A stretch of DNA of 64,000 nt from Streptomyces sp. BV286 (GCF_019090165.1 NZ_JAHRIB010000174.1:84781-148780); one strand, 5' to 3'; numbered from the stretch's first letter, positions 8,235 through 16,750 are shown. Notes: generated from the sequence alone by a model not told the origin. Translations and numbers: made by a program.

Positions 8235-9571
8235 GCCGTGGCACCTTCTGGCACGATCTCGCTGGCCCGGTCTTCCAGGGAGGCGTAGCAGCGTCCGTCG
8301 GCCATGACGTTCCAGCTGCGCGCGATCCCATTGGCGCGTTCCCAGAAGAGACTGGGTTCGGTGTAGGCGGCGATCCGCAGAGGCCGTCCGTCCCAGGTGC
8401 CGTGGTAGACCGGCGCGCCCCAGGGCAGACGGCTCGCCAGTTCGAAGCCGTGCTGCTCGGCGAACCGGGTGACGACGGACAGCGACACCTGGTGCTCCCG
8501 GCTCCAGACGTTGGCGGCGCGGTCGAAGTAGAGCGACTCGGTGCTGGTGGATACGTAGAGCTCTTTGAAGCAGACCTCCTCGACACCGAGAGCCGCGGCC
8601 CACGAAAGGTAGTCGGCGATCGAGGACGCGTCGGCGACGCCGCCGTGCTGGAGCACGCAGATCAGCCTCATGCGCAGCTCCGGCCAGCGGTCACGTTCCA
8701 TGCGCCAGGTGTCGATCACAGAGCTCACCGGCGTGCTCAGCATCATCAGCCGGTCGCTGACGGCGTCGTCCTGATGGTGCCGGGAGACCGCGAGCACGCT
8801 CAGACCTGCGGCGCTGAGGGCTGCGAGACGCCCGGCGCGGTCGGCGTGCGGGCCCTTCGCCAGGGTGTGCCCGTTGGTGATCAGGACGACCTTCGGGAAG
8901 GCCGCCGAGCAGGCGGACACCAGTCGTAGCTGCTGTTCGAACGGTATGAGCGTGGGTTCCCCGCCGCCGGTGATCACCGCACGTTCGGCACCCGCTGTCC
9001 GGGCGCGCTCCAGCCAGTGGGTGACCGCGTCCCACGGGACCCGGGCCGGCGCCTGGTCGCTGGAGATCGAAGCCGCGGAGAAGCAGAACGAACACCGGGC
9101 TTGGCAGGCGGCGGCGACCGGCAGCAGCGAAACCGAGCGCGGTCGCATGTCGGCGTAGCGACGCTGTGCCGATCCGTGCAGGTGCAGGGAGGCCGCCATC
9201 GCGTCTTCGACGGTCGTCGGGCGCAGAGTGAACTCGTCGCCCACGTGGTCGAGTTCGTGGACGGCTGACAACCGGATGCGAGCCTCGTGCAGTTCCATAC
9301 CGAGGCCGGTCGACACGTTGGGTATCAACGTGGCGGGGTCCACCGTGGTTTCCAGCACCAGCAGCCGATCGCCAGGAATGGCCAGACGGTCCAGCAGGCG
9401 TCGCGCCTTGCCGATGCCGATTCCCAACTCCGCACGGGTCAGCAGGTGGAACCGGTCAGGATAGGTACTCTCCGGAATCCCCGCCTTACCGTAAGCGAAG
9501 GCGTACTTGTCGAAGCCCTTCGCGAAGTTCGACAGCACGATGACATGGAAGCGCTGGTCACTGTGGTTCAT
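8231..9571 (-). CDS. Radical SAM enzyme with unusual N-terminal domain
   Basis: The product of about 446 aa has the [4Fe-4S] motif CQARCSFC (Cys156, 160, 163; C-x3-C-x2-C) followed by a SAM-contact segment VITGGGEPTLIP. A 150-residue N-terminal region (beginning FHVIVLSNFAKGFDKYAFAY) precedes the barrel and is not a standard SPASM or B12 domain. Near the C-terminus a single Cys sits in DGRCYASLED. ATG 9571 (MNHSDQRF) is chosen; ATG 9586 is possible. It is the first gene of the coupled unit and is divergent from a lipoprotein gene. No SPASM cysteine cluster was seen. Confidence 0.85.
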   Translation of the reverse strand: MNHSDQRFHVIVLSNFAKGFDKYAFAYGKAGIPESTYPDRFHLLTRAELGIGIGKARRLLDRLAIPGDRLLVLETTVDPATLIPNVSTGLGMELHEARIRLSAVHELDHVGDEFTLRPTTVEDAMAASLHLHGSAQRRYADMRPRSVSLLPVAAACQARCSFCFSAASISSDQAPARVPWDAVTHWLERARTAGAERAVITGGGEPTLIPFEQQLRLVSACSAAFPKVVLITNGHTLAKGPHADRAGRLAALSAAGLSVLAVSRHHQDDAVSDRLMMLSTPVSSVIDTWRMERDRWPELRMRLICVLQHGGVADASSIADYLSWAAALGVEEVCFKELYVSTSTESLYFDRAANVWSREHQVSLSVVTRFAEQHGFELASRLPWGAPVYHGTWDGRPLRIAAYTEPSLFWERANGIARSWNVMADGRCYASLEDRASEIVPEGATA

Positions 9572-9811
9572 CCCGTCATCATGCATGAACGGGCCCCGGA
9601 CGACATGGGCCGAACTGCAGGCGTAACGCGACGCCCCCATCCGATCCGTCCCCGCGGCTGCGAGAGTGTCGCCGAGCACTGGAGCGTGGTGCGGCAGCCG
9701 TGAGCACAGGGCCTCAAGGCCGGAATTCCCGGGCCCTGATAAGGCTTTCATGCGAAGATCTACAGGCCCTTTCGGGCTCCCCTGCCGCAGTAACGATTCC
9801 TCGGAGAGTTC

Positions 9812-10606
9812 ATGCGCCGCGCCCACCTCCTCTCCGCCGCTGTCCTCCTGCTCTGCACCGCGTGTTCCGGCGATCCGGACAGTGGGGCCTCGGAGAGTAC
9901 GAAGAAAGCAGCGGACCACGGGGCGACCGTACGCGCAGCGATCGCCAGGACGAGCGCGGACAGCGCCCGCCTGGCCGAGAAGATCGAGCTGCAGTCCGCC
10001 GACAGCCCCACGACGTACGTGTTCGCGGTCGCCGGGGCTTTCGATCTGGCGGGCGACAGGGGGCGACTCACGGTGGAGCTCGAGGACAGCGGTATGGAAC
10101 CCGTCGAGGAGGTCTTCATCGGTGACACCGTCTACGTGCGGGGCTCGCGGGACGTGGGCGAGGGCAAGTGGGCCTCAGCCGACCGGAGTGAGGCCCTCAC
10201 CCGCTATTTCCTGCGGGCGCCCCTGAACGACCCCGAACACCTGCTCCGCCAGATGAAGACGATGCGACAGGTGTCGAACGAGGGCAAGGAGCAGGTGAAC
10301 GACGCCCCTGCGGTGCACTACCGGGGCACGATCGACCACGCCACCGCGACGCTCCGGATGACGACGGAGACGAGGCAAGGGATGGACGACCTGCGCGAGG
10401 AGCTGGGCGAGGACGTGCCCGTCTACGCGGACGTGTGGGTCGACGGGAAAGGGCGCGCCGTCCAGGCTCGGTTGTCCTACTTCGGCGGTATGAAGGCCAT
10501 GACGACGATGACACTGTCGGACTTCGGGACTCCGGTGAAGGCCGAGGCGCCGCCGGCCAGCCAGGTCGTCCCCGTGACGGCGGGCGAGGACGTCCTGCTG
10601 GCCTGA
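9812..10606 (+). CDS. Secreted lipoprotein (LppX/LprG-like)
   Basis: The 264-aa protein starts with a short lipoprotein signal: MRRAHLLSAAVLLLCTAC, with the probable lipidated Cys at 18 followed by SGDPDSG. The mature part alternates beta-rich segments and ends in a strand-rich half (VPVYADVWVDGKGRAVQARL), as in LppX/LprG-type lipid-binding lipoproteins. A GGAGAGTT ribosome site precedes ATG 9812. It should be anchored outside the cytoplasmic membrane. Family placement is by architecture only. Confidence 0.75.
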   Translation: MRRAHLLSAAVLLLCTACSGDPDSGASESTKKAADHGATVRAAIARTSADSARLAEKIELQSADSPTTYVFAVAGAFDLAGDRGRLTVELEDSGMEPVEEVFIGDTVYVRGSRDVGEGKWASADRSEALTRYFLRAPLNDPEHLLRQMKTMRQVSNEGKEQVNDAPAVHYRGTIDHATATLRMTTETRQGMDDLREELGEDVPVYADVWVDGKGRAVQARLSYFGGMKAMTTMTLSDFGTPVKAEAPPASQVVPVTAGEDVLLA

Positions 10607-10710
10607 GCGGGTACATCGCCGGGCGCGCGTGAACCCCGACTGACCGGCCGTTCGATCACCTTGTTAAGTGTTTGACCGCGAACGCCAGCTCTGTTCGAAT
10701 GACGTGACCG

Positions 10711-11607
10711 ATGATCGTAGATGGGGGTGTCGTGCGGGCCGGGATCACGATCTTGCCGGAGTACCGTTGGGCCGAGGCCAAGCCTCGATGGCAGGCAGCT
10801 GAGGCGTATGGCTTCGCCCACGCCTGGACGTTCGACCACCTGGGCTGGGGTCCGCTCGTCGACCACACTTGGTTGGGCGCCGTGCCGACATTGGGCGCGG
10901 CGGCGACGGTGACCTCGCGGATCGAGTTGGGCTTCATGGTCGCGTCGCCGAACTTCCGCCACCCGCTGTCGTTCGCCAGGGACGTGCTCGCGGTGGACGA
11001 CCTGTCCGACGGCCGCTGCACGGTCGGCATCGGCGCGGGCGGGGTCGGCGGCTACGACGTGGACGTGTTCGGGGGCACCACGAAGGCCGCAAGCCCGTTC
11101 CGCCGGTACCGGGAGTTCGTCGAGCTGCTGGACGCCCTGCTCACCAAGGACCGGGTCGACTACTCCGGCGAGTACTACACGGCCGTGGACGCACGGAGCG
11201 CGCCGGGTTGCGTGCAGCGACCGCGCACGCCGTTCGTGCTGGCTGCCAACGGGCCGAAGGCGCTGGCCCTGGCTGCGAAGCACGGCGAGGGGTGGGTCAC
11301 CCTGGGCACCGACCACGACTCGTTGGACGGCTGGTGGCGCTCGTTGACCGAGGTGTCGGCCCGGTTCGACGAGGCGTTGGCCGCCGAATCCCGCGACCCC
11401 GCCACGGTCCGCCGGTTCCTCCAGACCGACGCGGCGCCGGTCTTCTCGCTTTCGAGTGTCGAGTGCTACCGCGACTTCCTCGGTCGGGCGGACGAGCTCG
11501 GCTTCACCGATGTACTGGCGCCGTGGCCGAGGGAGTCGGGCCCGTTCGCCGGTGACGAGGCCATCCTCGACACCGTTGCCTCGGACGTGCTGCCGTCCCT
11601 GACCTGA
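10711..11607 (+). CDS. LLM-class flavin-dependent oxidoreductase
   Basis: This protein of about 298 aa has the luciferase-like/F420-binding TIM-barrel pattern: WTFDHLGWGPLVDHTW near residue 38, TSRIELGFMVASPNFRHP near 70, and LSDGRCTVGIGAGG near 100. The late segment FVLAANGPKALALAAKHGEGW is also typical. The start may be ATG 10711 or GTG 10732, which is preceded by a G-rich ribosome site. Members oxidise small molecules with FMN or F420; the substrate is unknown. The gene stands alone. Confidence 0.83.
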   Translation: MIVDGGVVRAGITILPEYRWAEAKPRWQAAEAYGFAHAWTFDHLGWGPLVDHTWLGAVPTLGAAATVTSRIELGFMVASPNFRHPLSFARDVLAVDDLSDGRCTVGIGAGGVGGYDVDVFGGTTKAASPFRRYREFVELLDALLTKDRVDYSGEYYTAVDARSAPGCVQRPRTPFVLAANGPKALALAAKHGEGWVTLGTDHDSLDGWWRSLTEVSARFDEALAAESRDPATVRRFLQTDAAPVFSLSSVECYRDFLGRADELGFTDVLAPWPRESGPFAGDEAILDTVASDVLPSLT

Positions 11608-11776
11608 CCTGACCCAGTGGTGTAGCTGGTACTGGTCATCCAAGGGTGACGTGTCCGGCGGCGGTCAGCCGCTCGTCCGCGCCGCTACGGTGAGGCGGCC
11701 GCCTTTCGGTCTGTACTGCTCTTGTCCCGGCGGCTGAGCTGTGGATGACTGGCGGCGGCACCGAGGGGGAGTGGGC

Positions 11777-12130
11777 ATGGGCAACTGGGCTGTGATTGCG
11801 CAGTACTACAACGGTGAGTCGTACACCGAGTTCATCTGTCGTGGGCGGGAGACGAAGGACCAGGCGCTGGAGGAGCTCCGCGCTGTCCTCCACACGTACT
11901 TGCCGAGCAAGAATATTGTCGAGAAGCGGCGCCGCGTGTACCGCTTTGCCGACCAGGAGTCGTACCTGGTGGTGATCAAAGGCAAGCTGACGGAGTGGGA
12001 GTGCACTCTGCGCATCGTGGAGCTGCTCTCGGACTCGGCTGATCCGGCCATGGCCAAGAGGGCGCAGATGGAAGGCGGCACGGCGGACGTGGCTGACGGG
12101 CCGCAGGACCGAATCCCACCCGGCTACTGA
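11777..12130 (+). CDS. Conserved hypothetical small protein
   Basis: The 117-aa cytosolic protein begins MGNWAVIAQYYNGESYTEF, behind a GAGGGGGAGTGGGC ribosome site. It mixes beta strands in the first half with a charged helix (TKDQALEELRAVLHTYLP), has no cysteine pair or membrane segment, and ends in a polar tail. It resembles a widespread streptomycete hypothetical family whose role is not known to me. The flanking genes give no operon clue. Confidence 0.7.
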   Translation: MGNWAVIAQYYNGESYTEFICRGRETKDQALEELRAVLHTYLPSKNIVEKRRRVYRFADQESYLVVIKGKLTEWECTLRIVELLSDSADPAMAKRAQMEGGTADVADGPQDRIPPGY

Positions 12131-12300
12131 CCGGCGAACTGCCCACCTGGTTGTGCCAGTGATGCCACTGCTCAGCGCTCGCCTGTCCGGCCTTCCCCGA
12201 CGTCCCCGACTCCGGCGGGATCCGGGCGCCCGGACTGCCGTACGCGGACGGCCTGTTGCACCTTGTCTCACACCTTCCGGACCCTCCAGGACGGCCCAGC

Positions 12301-13164
12301 ATGACGATGATCGACCTGGACCGAGTCCAGCTCTTCTGCACCGCTCTCGGGTCCGACCGGACGGCCCCGCTGCTCCTGGTGCACGGCTGGGGCGGAGACG
12401 GCCGGGAGTGGTCCGCGCACGCCGAGGCGCTGGCCGACCGGTTCCGCGTGATCGTCCCCGACCTGCGGGGGCACGGCCGCTCTGAGGTACCCGACGAAGG
12501 CAACACCACGGCGGAAATGGCCGACGATCTCGCCGCGCTGCTCCGCCGCCTGGGCGCCGGGCCGACGACCGCCGTGGGTCACTCCATGGGCGGCCAGGTC
12601 GTCAACCTGCTGGCGGTACGGCATCCGGAACTGGTTCGATCGGTCGTCGCGCTCGATCCGGCGCACGGCGCGCACGGCACGGAAGCGGAGGGAATTCCGG
12701 CCCGGCTCGAGGAGTACCGGGAACACGGGGCACGCGCCGCGGCCGACTTCGTCGCCGGTGCCTTCTCGGCGAGGGCTCCCGCGGGACTGCGTACCGCCCA
12801 CGTCCGCACCATGCTCGGCACGCCGAACCACGTCATCGCCCAGGCGTACGCCGGCATGTACGCCGACCCCGGCGCGGTCGGCGTCCGTCCGCACAGCGAG
12901 GCGTACCTGCGCCGGCGTGCGCAGCCCGCGCTCACCGTGTGGACCTCGGCGGAGGCGGCCGCCTGGGAACGCGGCACTCTGCGCGTCCCCGGCTCCCGCG
13001 TCGACCACTGGCCCGACAGCGGTCACTACCTGCACGAGGAACACCCCGAACGCACCGTGCGCCTGGTCGAGGACTGGGAGTTCGGCGGCCAAGAGAACGG
13101 CGGGCCGGGCCGGCTTCCTCCTACTGGCCGATCTTCTCCAACTCTGCGAGCTCCTCGTCGGTGA
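12301..13164 (+). CDS. Alpha/beta hydrolase
   Basis: The 287-aa enzyme has the canonical hydrolase order: oxyanion region VHGWGGDG near 28, PDLRGHGRS near 53, nucleophile elbow GHSMGG with Ser95, and a C-terminal HYLHEEHPER carrying the probable catalytic His. The start is ATG 12301 (MTMIDLD) after AGGACGG. Its last 44 bases overlap the convergent aldo/keto reductase gene, so the final dozen residues, which are not family-like, are probably a run-on tail. The substrate is unknown. Confidence 0.84.
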   Translation: MTMIDLDRVQLFCTALGSDRTAPLLLVHGWGGDGREWSAHAEALADRFRVIVPDLRGHGRSEVPDEGNTTAEMADDLAALLRRLGAGPTTAVGHSMGGQVVNLLAVRHPELVRSVVALDPAHGAHGTEAEGIPARLEEYREHGARAAADFVAGAFSARAPAGLRTAHVRTMLGTPNHVIAQAYAGMYADPGAVGVRPHSEAYLRRRAQPALTVWTSAEAAAWERGTLRVPGSRVDHWPDSGHYLHEEHPERTVRLVEDWEFGGQENGGPGRLPPTGRSSPTLRAPRR

Positions 13165-14005
13165 GCGAGAGTCCTGTACCGGCGACGTTCTCCCGCAGGT
13201 GCGCCACCGACGAGGTGCCGGGAATGAGCAGGATGTTCGGCGACCGCCGCAGCAGCCAGGCCAAGGCGACCGACATCGGCGTCGCACCCAGCCGGGTGGC
13301 CACGGCAGAAAGCGTGGTGGACTGCAGTGGGGTGAAGCCGCCGAGAGGGAAGAAGGGCACGTAGGCGATGCCCTGGCAGGCGAGTTCGTCGATCAGCTCG
13401 TCGTCCTGGCGGTGGGCGAGGTTGTACATGTTCTGTACGCACACGATCGGCGCCATCGCCTGCGCCTCGGCGACCTGCTCCGCCGTCGCGTTACTCACTC
13501 CGAGGTGCCTGATCAGGCCCTGCTGCTGGAGTTCGACGAGGGTCTCGAAGGGCTCGGCGAGCGAGCCGGGTTGGGGACCCTGGGCATTGCCGAGCCGGAG
13601 GTTGACCACGTCGAGCGAACCGAGGCCGAGGTCGTCAAGGTTCTCGTGGACGGCGCGGCGCAGGTCCTCGGGCTGCCGGGCGGTGGGCCAGCCGCCCTGC
13701 AGATCGCGGACCGCGCCAACCTTGGTCACGATGTGCAGCGATTCGGAATAGGGGTGCAGCGCTTCACGGATCAACTGGTTGGTGACGCGCGGGCCGTAGG
13801 CACCGGCGGTGTCGATATGGCTGATCCCGACGCCGGCGGCCTCGCGCAGGACGGCGAGCGCGCCCTCGCGGTCGGCGGGCGGGCCCATGACTCCGGGGCC
13901 GGCGAGCTGCATGGCGCCGTAGCCGAAGCGGGTGACGGTCAGATCGCCCAGGGTCCAGGTGCCGCCGGGCAGTGACGCGGTGGATGTGTTCATTGTGTCG
14001 CTCAT
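13121..14005 (-). CDS. Aldo/keto reductase
   Basis: The 294-aa enzyme has the AKR catalytic residues Asp65, Tyr70 (HIDTAGAYGP) and Lys95 (IVTKVG), the barrel signature LGVSNATAEQVAEA, and the NADPH-binding end PGTSSVAHLRENVAG. ATG 14005 gives the usual short lead-in before the barrel. It is divergent from a LysR gene across 87 bp holding a strong inverted repeat, so it is probably that regulator's target. It likely reduces small carbonyls. Confidence 0.88.
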   Translation of the reverse strand: MSDTMNTSTASLPGGTWTLGDLTVTRFGYGAMQLAGPGVMGPPADREGALAVLREAAGVGISHIDTAGAYGPRVTNQLIREALHPYSESLHIVTKVGAVRDLQGGWPTARQPEDLRRAVHENLDDLGLGSLDVVNLRLGNAQGPQPGSLAEPFETLVELQQQGLIRHLGVSNATAEQVAEAQAMAPIVCVQNMYNLAHRQDDELIDELACQGIAYVPFFPLGGFTPLQSTTLSAVATRLGATPMSVALAWLLRRSPNILLIPGTSSVAHLRENVAGTGLSLTDEELAELEKIGQ

Positions 14006-14057
14006 GCCGTCGATGCTCGCTTGCACCCGAGCGGCGCATCCAACACCGATACAGTGC

Positions 14058-14075
14058 CCTGTCATACCCGACAGG
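14058..14075. promoter_or_regulatory. Inverted repeat between aldo/keto reductase and LysR genes
   Basis: CCTGTC-N6-GACAGG is a perfect 6-bp-arm repeat, flanked further out by GATAC and GTATC, in the 87-bp divergent intergenic region. Position and form suit a LysR recognition site controlling both genes. Confidence 0.6.
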
Positions 14076-14092
14076 TATCACCGAGGTAGGTT

Positions 14093-14962
14093 GTGGCCAT
14101 GGACACCTTGGAGACCCGCGAGCTGAGGTACTTCACGGCCGTCGCCGAAGAACTGCACTTCGGTCGCGCCGCCGAACGCCTAGGCATGGCCCAGCCGCCA
14201 CTGTCCCGGGCGATCCAGCAGCTCGAACGGCGCCTCGGAGTCTCTCTGTTGCAACGCAACCGCCGCGGCGTCTCCCTCACCGGCGCCGGGGAAGTACTGC
14301 TGCACGAGGGCCGCGCAGCCCTCGACGCGACCGCCGCCGCCGCCCGCCGCACCCGTCGCGCCGGTGGCGCCGACAGTCCGGGCGGCTCCCGCAACCGCCT
14401 GGTGCTGGCGGTGAAGGCGGGTGCGTCTCATGAGCTGGTGCACAAACTCCTTGCCGCCTACGCGGCCGAGCCCGACGCCGCCGAGATCGAGGTGCTGCCG
14501 AGCGGCACGTGTGAACAGGAAGAGATGCTGCGCGATGGCCGCGCCGATGTGGCGCTCATGCACAAACCGTTCAACTCCCTCGCCGGATTCGACAGCGAGG
14601 AACTGATGACCGAGGGGCAGATCGTGATCCTGCCCGCCGGGCACCCCCTCGCCGCGCAGAGATCTCTGTCCCTGGCCGACGTCACCGACATCCCCGATCT
14701 TCCGCTCGCCCGCTGGTCCCGTCACGGCACGTACCCACCCGGCCCGGGCCCCGAGATCCACGACCAGACACAGCTGGCGCAGCTGATCGCCCTCGGACGC
14801 ACCATGGCTGTCTTCCCCGACTCCGCCCGCGCCTGGCTATGGGCCGAGCACACTGCCGTCCCCCTGACCGACGCAGCACCCGTCGTCACCCACATCGCCT
14901 GGCCCGCGCACAGCCGCTCCCTCGCCCTCGCCGGGCTGATCCGCACGGCCACACGGCTGTGA
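14093..14962 (+). CDS. LysR-family transcriptional regulator
   Basis: The 289-aa protein shows the LysR helix-turn-helix in the first 60 residues (LRYFTAVAEELHFGRAAERL, AQPPLSRAIQQLERRLG) and a substrate-binding domain ending RSLALAGLIRTA. GTG 14093 has a GAGG ribosome site 6 bases upstream; ATG 14099 is also possible. Divergent placement next to the aldo/keto reductase gene and the repeat at 14058 suggest it controls that gene and itself. The inducer is unknown. Confidence 0.88.
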   Translation: MAMDTLETRELRYFTAVAEELHFGRAAERLGMAQPPLSRAIQQLERRLGVSLLQRNRRGVSLTGAGEVLLHEGRAALDATAAAARRTRRAGGADSPGGSRNRLVLAVKAGASHELVHKLLAAYAAEPDAAEIEVLPSGTCEQEEMLRDGRADVALMHKPFNSLAGFDSEELMTEGQIVILPAGHPLAAQRSLSLADVTDIPDLPLARWSRHGTYPPGPGPEIHDQTQLAQLIALGRTMAVFPDSARAWLWAEHTAVPLTDAAPVVTHIAWPAHSRSLALAGLIRTATRL

Positions 14963-15097
14963 CACGCCCCGCCTCTCACCGTCGCGACGCACCGCCTGAC
15001 CGCCGGTCTCCACACGCCGCCGCCCACGGGCACCGTCGCGACTTTGTGTAGGGGTGCCGGTAAGAACCGTGTACCGATCCTGCTGGCCTACTCGGGG

Positions 15098-15271
15098 TCA
15101 TACGGCGGGGGAGAGGTCGAGCCGGGCGAGGTTGCTGACGCGGGTGCGACCCAAAGGATGCCCGTTCCACCAGGCGTCGAGGTGTATGAGGTTGCGTGAG
15201 ACAGCGGCGAAGACGTGCTCGATGTGGGCCCTTGGCAGACCGCGGTAGCAGGCGCGTCTCATGCCGGTGAC
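15098..15271 (-). pseudogene. IS1182-type transposase C-terminal remnant
   Basis: About 57 codons read GMRRACYRGLPRAHIEHVFA then NLIHLDAWWNGHPL and RVSNLARLDL before a stop. This is the C-terminal end typical of IS1182-family transposases. Nothing upstream in any frame continues the catalytic domain, so only the tail survives. The rest of 14963-15358 holds no recognisable gene. Confidence 0.7.
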
Positions 15272-15358
15272 CGAGGCGACGAGAACTGACAACGCTGGCG
15301 CTCGGCTGTGTGGAGGCACAGCATCGAGCGCTCGTGCGATCCGTGCGAGGATCGCGAC

Positions 15359-15480
15359 GTGAACGATCTGCACTTCCGCTTCGCCGAAGACACCGACCTC
15401 GCCACTCTCGTTCGTCTGCGTGACGACGCTGCCCGCTGGATGCTCGCCCAGGGCATCACCGGCCAGTGGCAGCCCGGCCA
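15359..15480 (+). pseudogene. GNAT acetyltransferase N-terminal remnant
   Basis: From GTG 15359 the frame reads LHFRFAEDTDLATLVRLRDD and WMLAQGITGQWQPGQL, the usual first 40 residues of a GNAT N-acetyltransferase. The acetyl-CoA-binding motif never follows. The frame instead passes directly into resolvase sequence. This marks a deletion or recombination junction near 15480. Confidence 0.65.
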
Positions 15481-15685
15481 GCTGGCGGAGTTCATCCGCG
15501 AACTCATCGTGCTGGGCACCAATAAGAGCCTGGACGCCGCTCGTACCCGCGCGCCCGACTCGGCCGCCCGCCAGTGATGACGGAGGACCAGGTATGTCAC
15601 GCCCGCGACCTGCTCGCCCGCCCGGAGAACACCGCCACCTCGATCGCGAAGCTCCTCGGCGTCTCCAGGAACGATCTACATCGCG
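15481..15685 (+). pseudogene. Serine recombinase (resolvase) C-terminal remnant
   Basis: The frame continuing from the GNAT fragment reads AEFIRELIVLGTNKSLDAAR. A neighbouring frame from 15574 then reads MTEDQVCHARDLLARPENTA and SIAKLLGVSRND, the DNA-binding end of a Tn3-type resolvase. A frame change near 15575 and a missing catalytic domain show it is dead. It is a scar of a transposon or plasmid. Confidence 0.65.
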
Positions 15686-15907
15686 GTGATCAGCCGCATG
15701 GAGCGACTGATCACCGCGGTGGAATTCCTCGACACGCTCCCCGTGCGGCTGTGCGCGGCCTGCGAGCAGCACGTCGACTCACGCCGTGGGTATGACGAAG
15801 ACGCCTGCTGCCTGTGCTTCCAGCCAGTCGACGACGATCAGCGCCGGCGCAGAGCACACATCGAGATCCGGTCTCTGAAGCCGGAACTGGCTGAACTCGA
15901 AAGATGA
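15686..15907 (+). CDS. Small putative zinc-ribbon protein
   Basis: The 73-aa protein has two cysteine pairs, LCAACEQ near residue 22 and ACCLCFQ near 40, spaced like a zinc ribbon, with a charged helical tail. Its TGA overlaps the ATG of the next small gene (ATGA), a sign of a real two-gene unit. It follows the resolvase scar directly and could be mobile-element cargo. Function unknown. Confidence 0.5.
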   Translation: MISRMERLITAVEFLDTLPVRLCAACEQHVDSRRGYDEDACCLCFQPVDDDQRRRRAHIEIRSLKPELAELER

Positions 15908-16201
15908 CGCGCGAGCAAGTCAGCGGCTATGCGGCGGCCGCACCCGTTCCCGTGATGACAGACACGCCATCAAGTCACACACCACCCTCTGAAACAGGGC
16001 CAGATACTCGCCATTGACTGCCTGTTCCGCAGGGGCGAGTGCGACAGCATCCGAGTCGCCATGCGCCAGGCCTCGGCGGGCATCGTGGCCCGGATCGCCG
16101 CCGACCTCACCCCTGTGCACCGTGAGGTTCAGGAGCGGTTGACCGAGCACAACGCACAGGATGCACGCCACCCGGTGGGCTCCGGTTCAGACGTTCGGTG
16201 A
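15904..16201 (+). pseudogene. Frameshifted partner gene of the zinc-ribbon protein
   Basis: ATG 15904 overlaps the preceding stop. The first frame (MTREQVSGYAAAAPVPVM) loses coding bias after about 18 codons. The +1 frame then takes over, reading LAIDCLFRRGECDSIRVAMR and ASAGIVARIAADLTPVHREV up to a TGA at 16199-16201. A single base change near 15955-15965 would join them into about 98 residues. The gene was not recognised. The helical Arg-rich content is consistent with a nucleic-acid-linked protein, but this is inference. Confidence 0.5.
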
Positions 16202-16750
16202 CTGGCCGAGTCCAACATTGTTGAGGAGCCCTGCCGAGTTCACCTTCACAGAGCTGGGCTTGCTGAGGGTTTCCCCGAAGCATACTGACCACGAGTTCGC
16301 CCCTACCCCCGATGACGCGCACTCCCAAGAGCCCAGGCGTGTCGCAGGGTTGACGGCATACAGGTGCACGTCTGCTCGTGCACTGTAGAGGCTGGATCGG
16401 TTGTTGCGCACGATAACTGCCGCCTGCACACTGCCCCCGGTCGACGACCTGATCGCACAAACCTGCGCGAGCACAGAGGCGCCGATCGTCTTGCTGCCGG
16501 CACACCGCCAGGTGGCGGGGCTGGAGGTAATCGGATTCGTGTTGCCGTAAGCACGCCAGGTGCCGGCATCCGTAACCGCGGCGGGGCCGGCATCCGTAGC
16601 TGCGGCGGGGCCTGCGGTTGCCAGGCTCAGTCCGAGAACGGCAGTGATGGCGACCAACGAACCTGCGCCCGTTCGCGTAACTCGCATGCCGGCCGCGCCG
16701 ACCGTCCTCGGGCGGCTCTTCACCTTCGAGGTGTCCTTCAATCTCACCAT
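16187..16750 (-). CDS. Secreted protein with duplicated signal-cleavage region
   Basis: The 187-aa protein has a basic N-terminus (MVRLKDTSKVKSRPRTVG), a hydrophobic core (GSLVAITAVLGLSLATAGPA) and Ala-rich cleavage sites, so export is likely. Just after the core, AAATDAGPAAVTDAG is a tandem duplication at both DNA and protein level. The mature part has about four cysteines (WRCAG, VCAI, ECAS, VCFG), suggesting disulfides outside the cell. ATG 16750 follows a GGGAG ribosome site. No enzyme motif was seen. Confidence 0.65.
   Translation of the reverse strand: MVRLKDTSKVKSRPRTVGAAGMRVTRTGAGSLVAITAVLGLSLATAGPAAATDAGPAAVTDAGTWRAYGNTNPITSSPATWRCAGSKTIGASVLAQVCAIRSSTGGSVQAAVIVRNNRSSLYSARADVHLYAVNPATRLGSWECASSGVGANSWSVCFGETLSKPSSVKVNSAGLLNNVGLGQSPNV
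16562..16609. repeat. Tandem 24-bp duplication inside the secreted-protein gene
   Basis: Two adjacent 24-bp units, 16562-16585 and 16586-16609, differ at two bases. They encode the repeated Ala/Thr/Asp/Gly segment at the signal-peptide cleavage region and keep the reading frame. Confidence 0.8.

Noticed and set aside
7020..9571. Daptide-type pathway for the aminotransferase
   Set aside because: Daptide loci also have an oxidative decarboxylase and a methyltransferase and no radical SAM of this type; neither partner is present.
12180..12300. Coding remnant (PDSGGIRAPGLPYADGLLHL) upstream of the hydrolase
   Set aside because: Short, in frame with the hydrolase by chance, and with no start or family signal.
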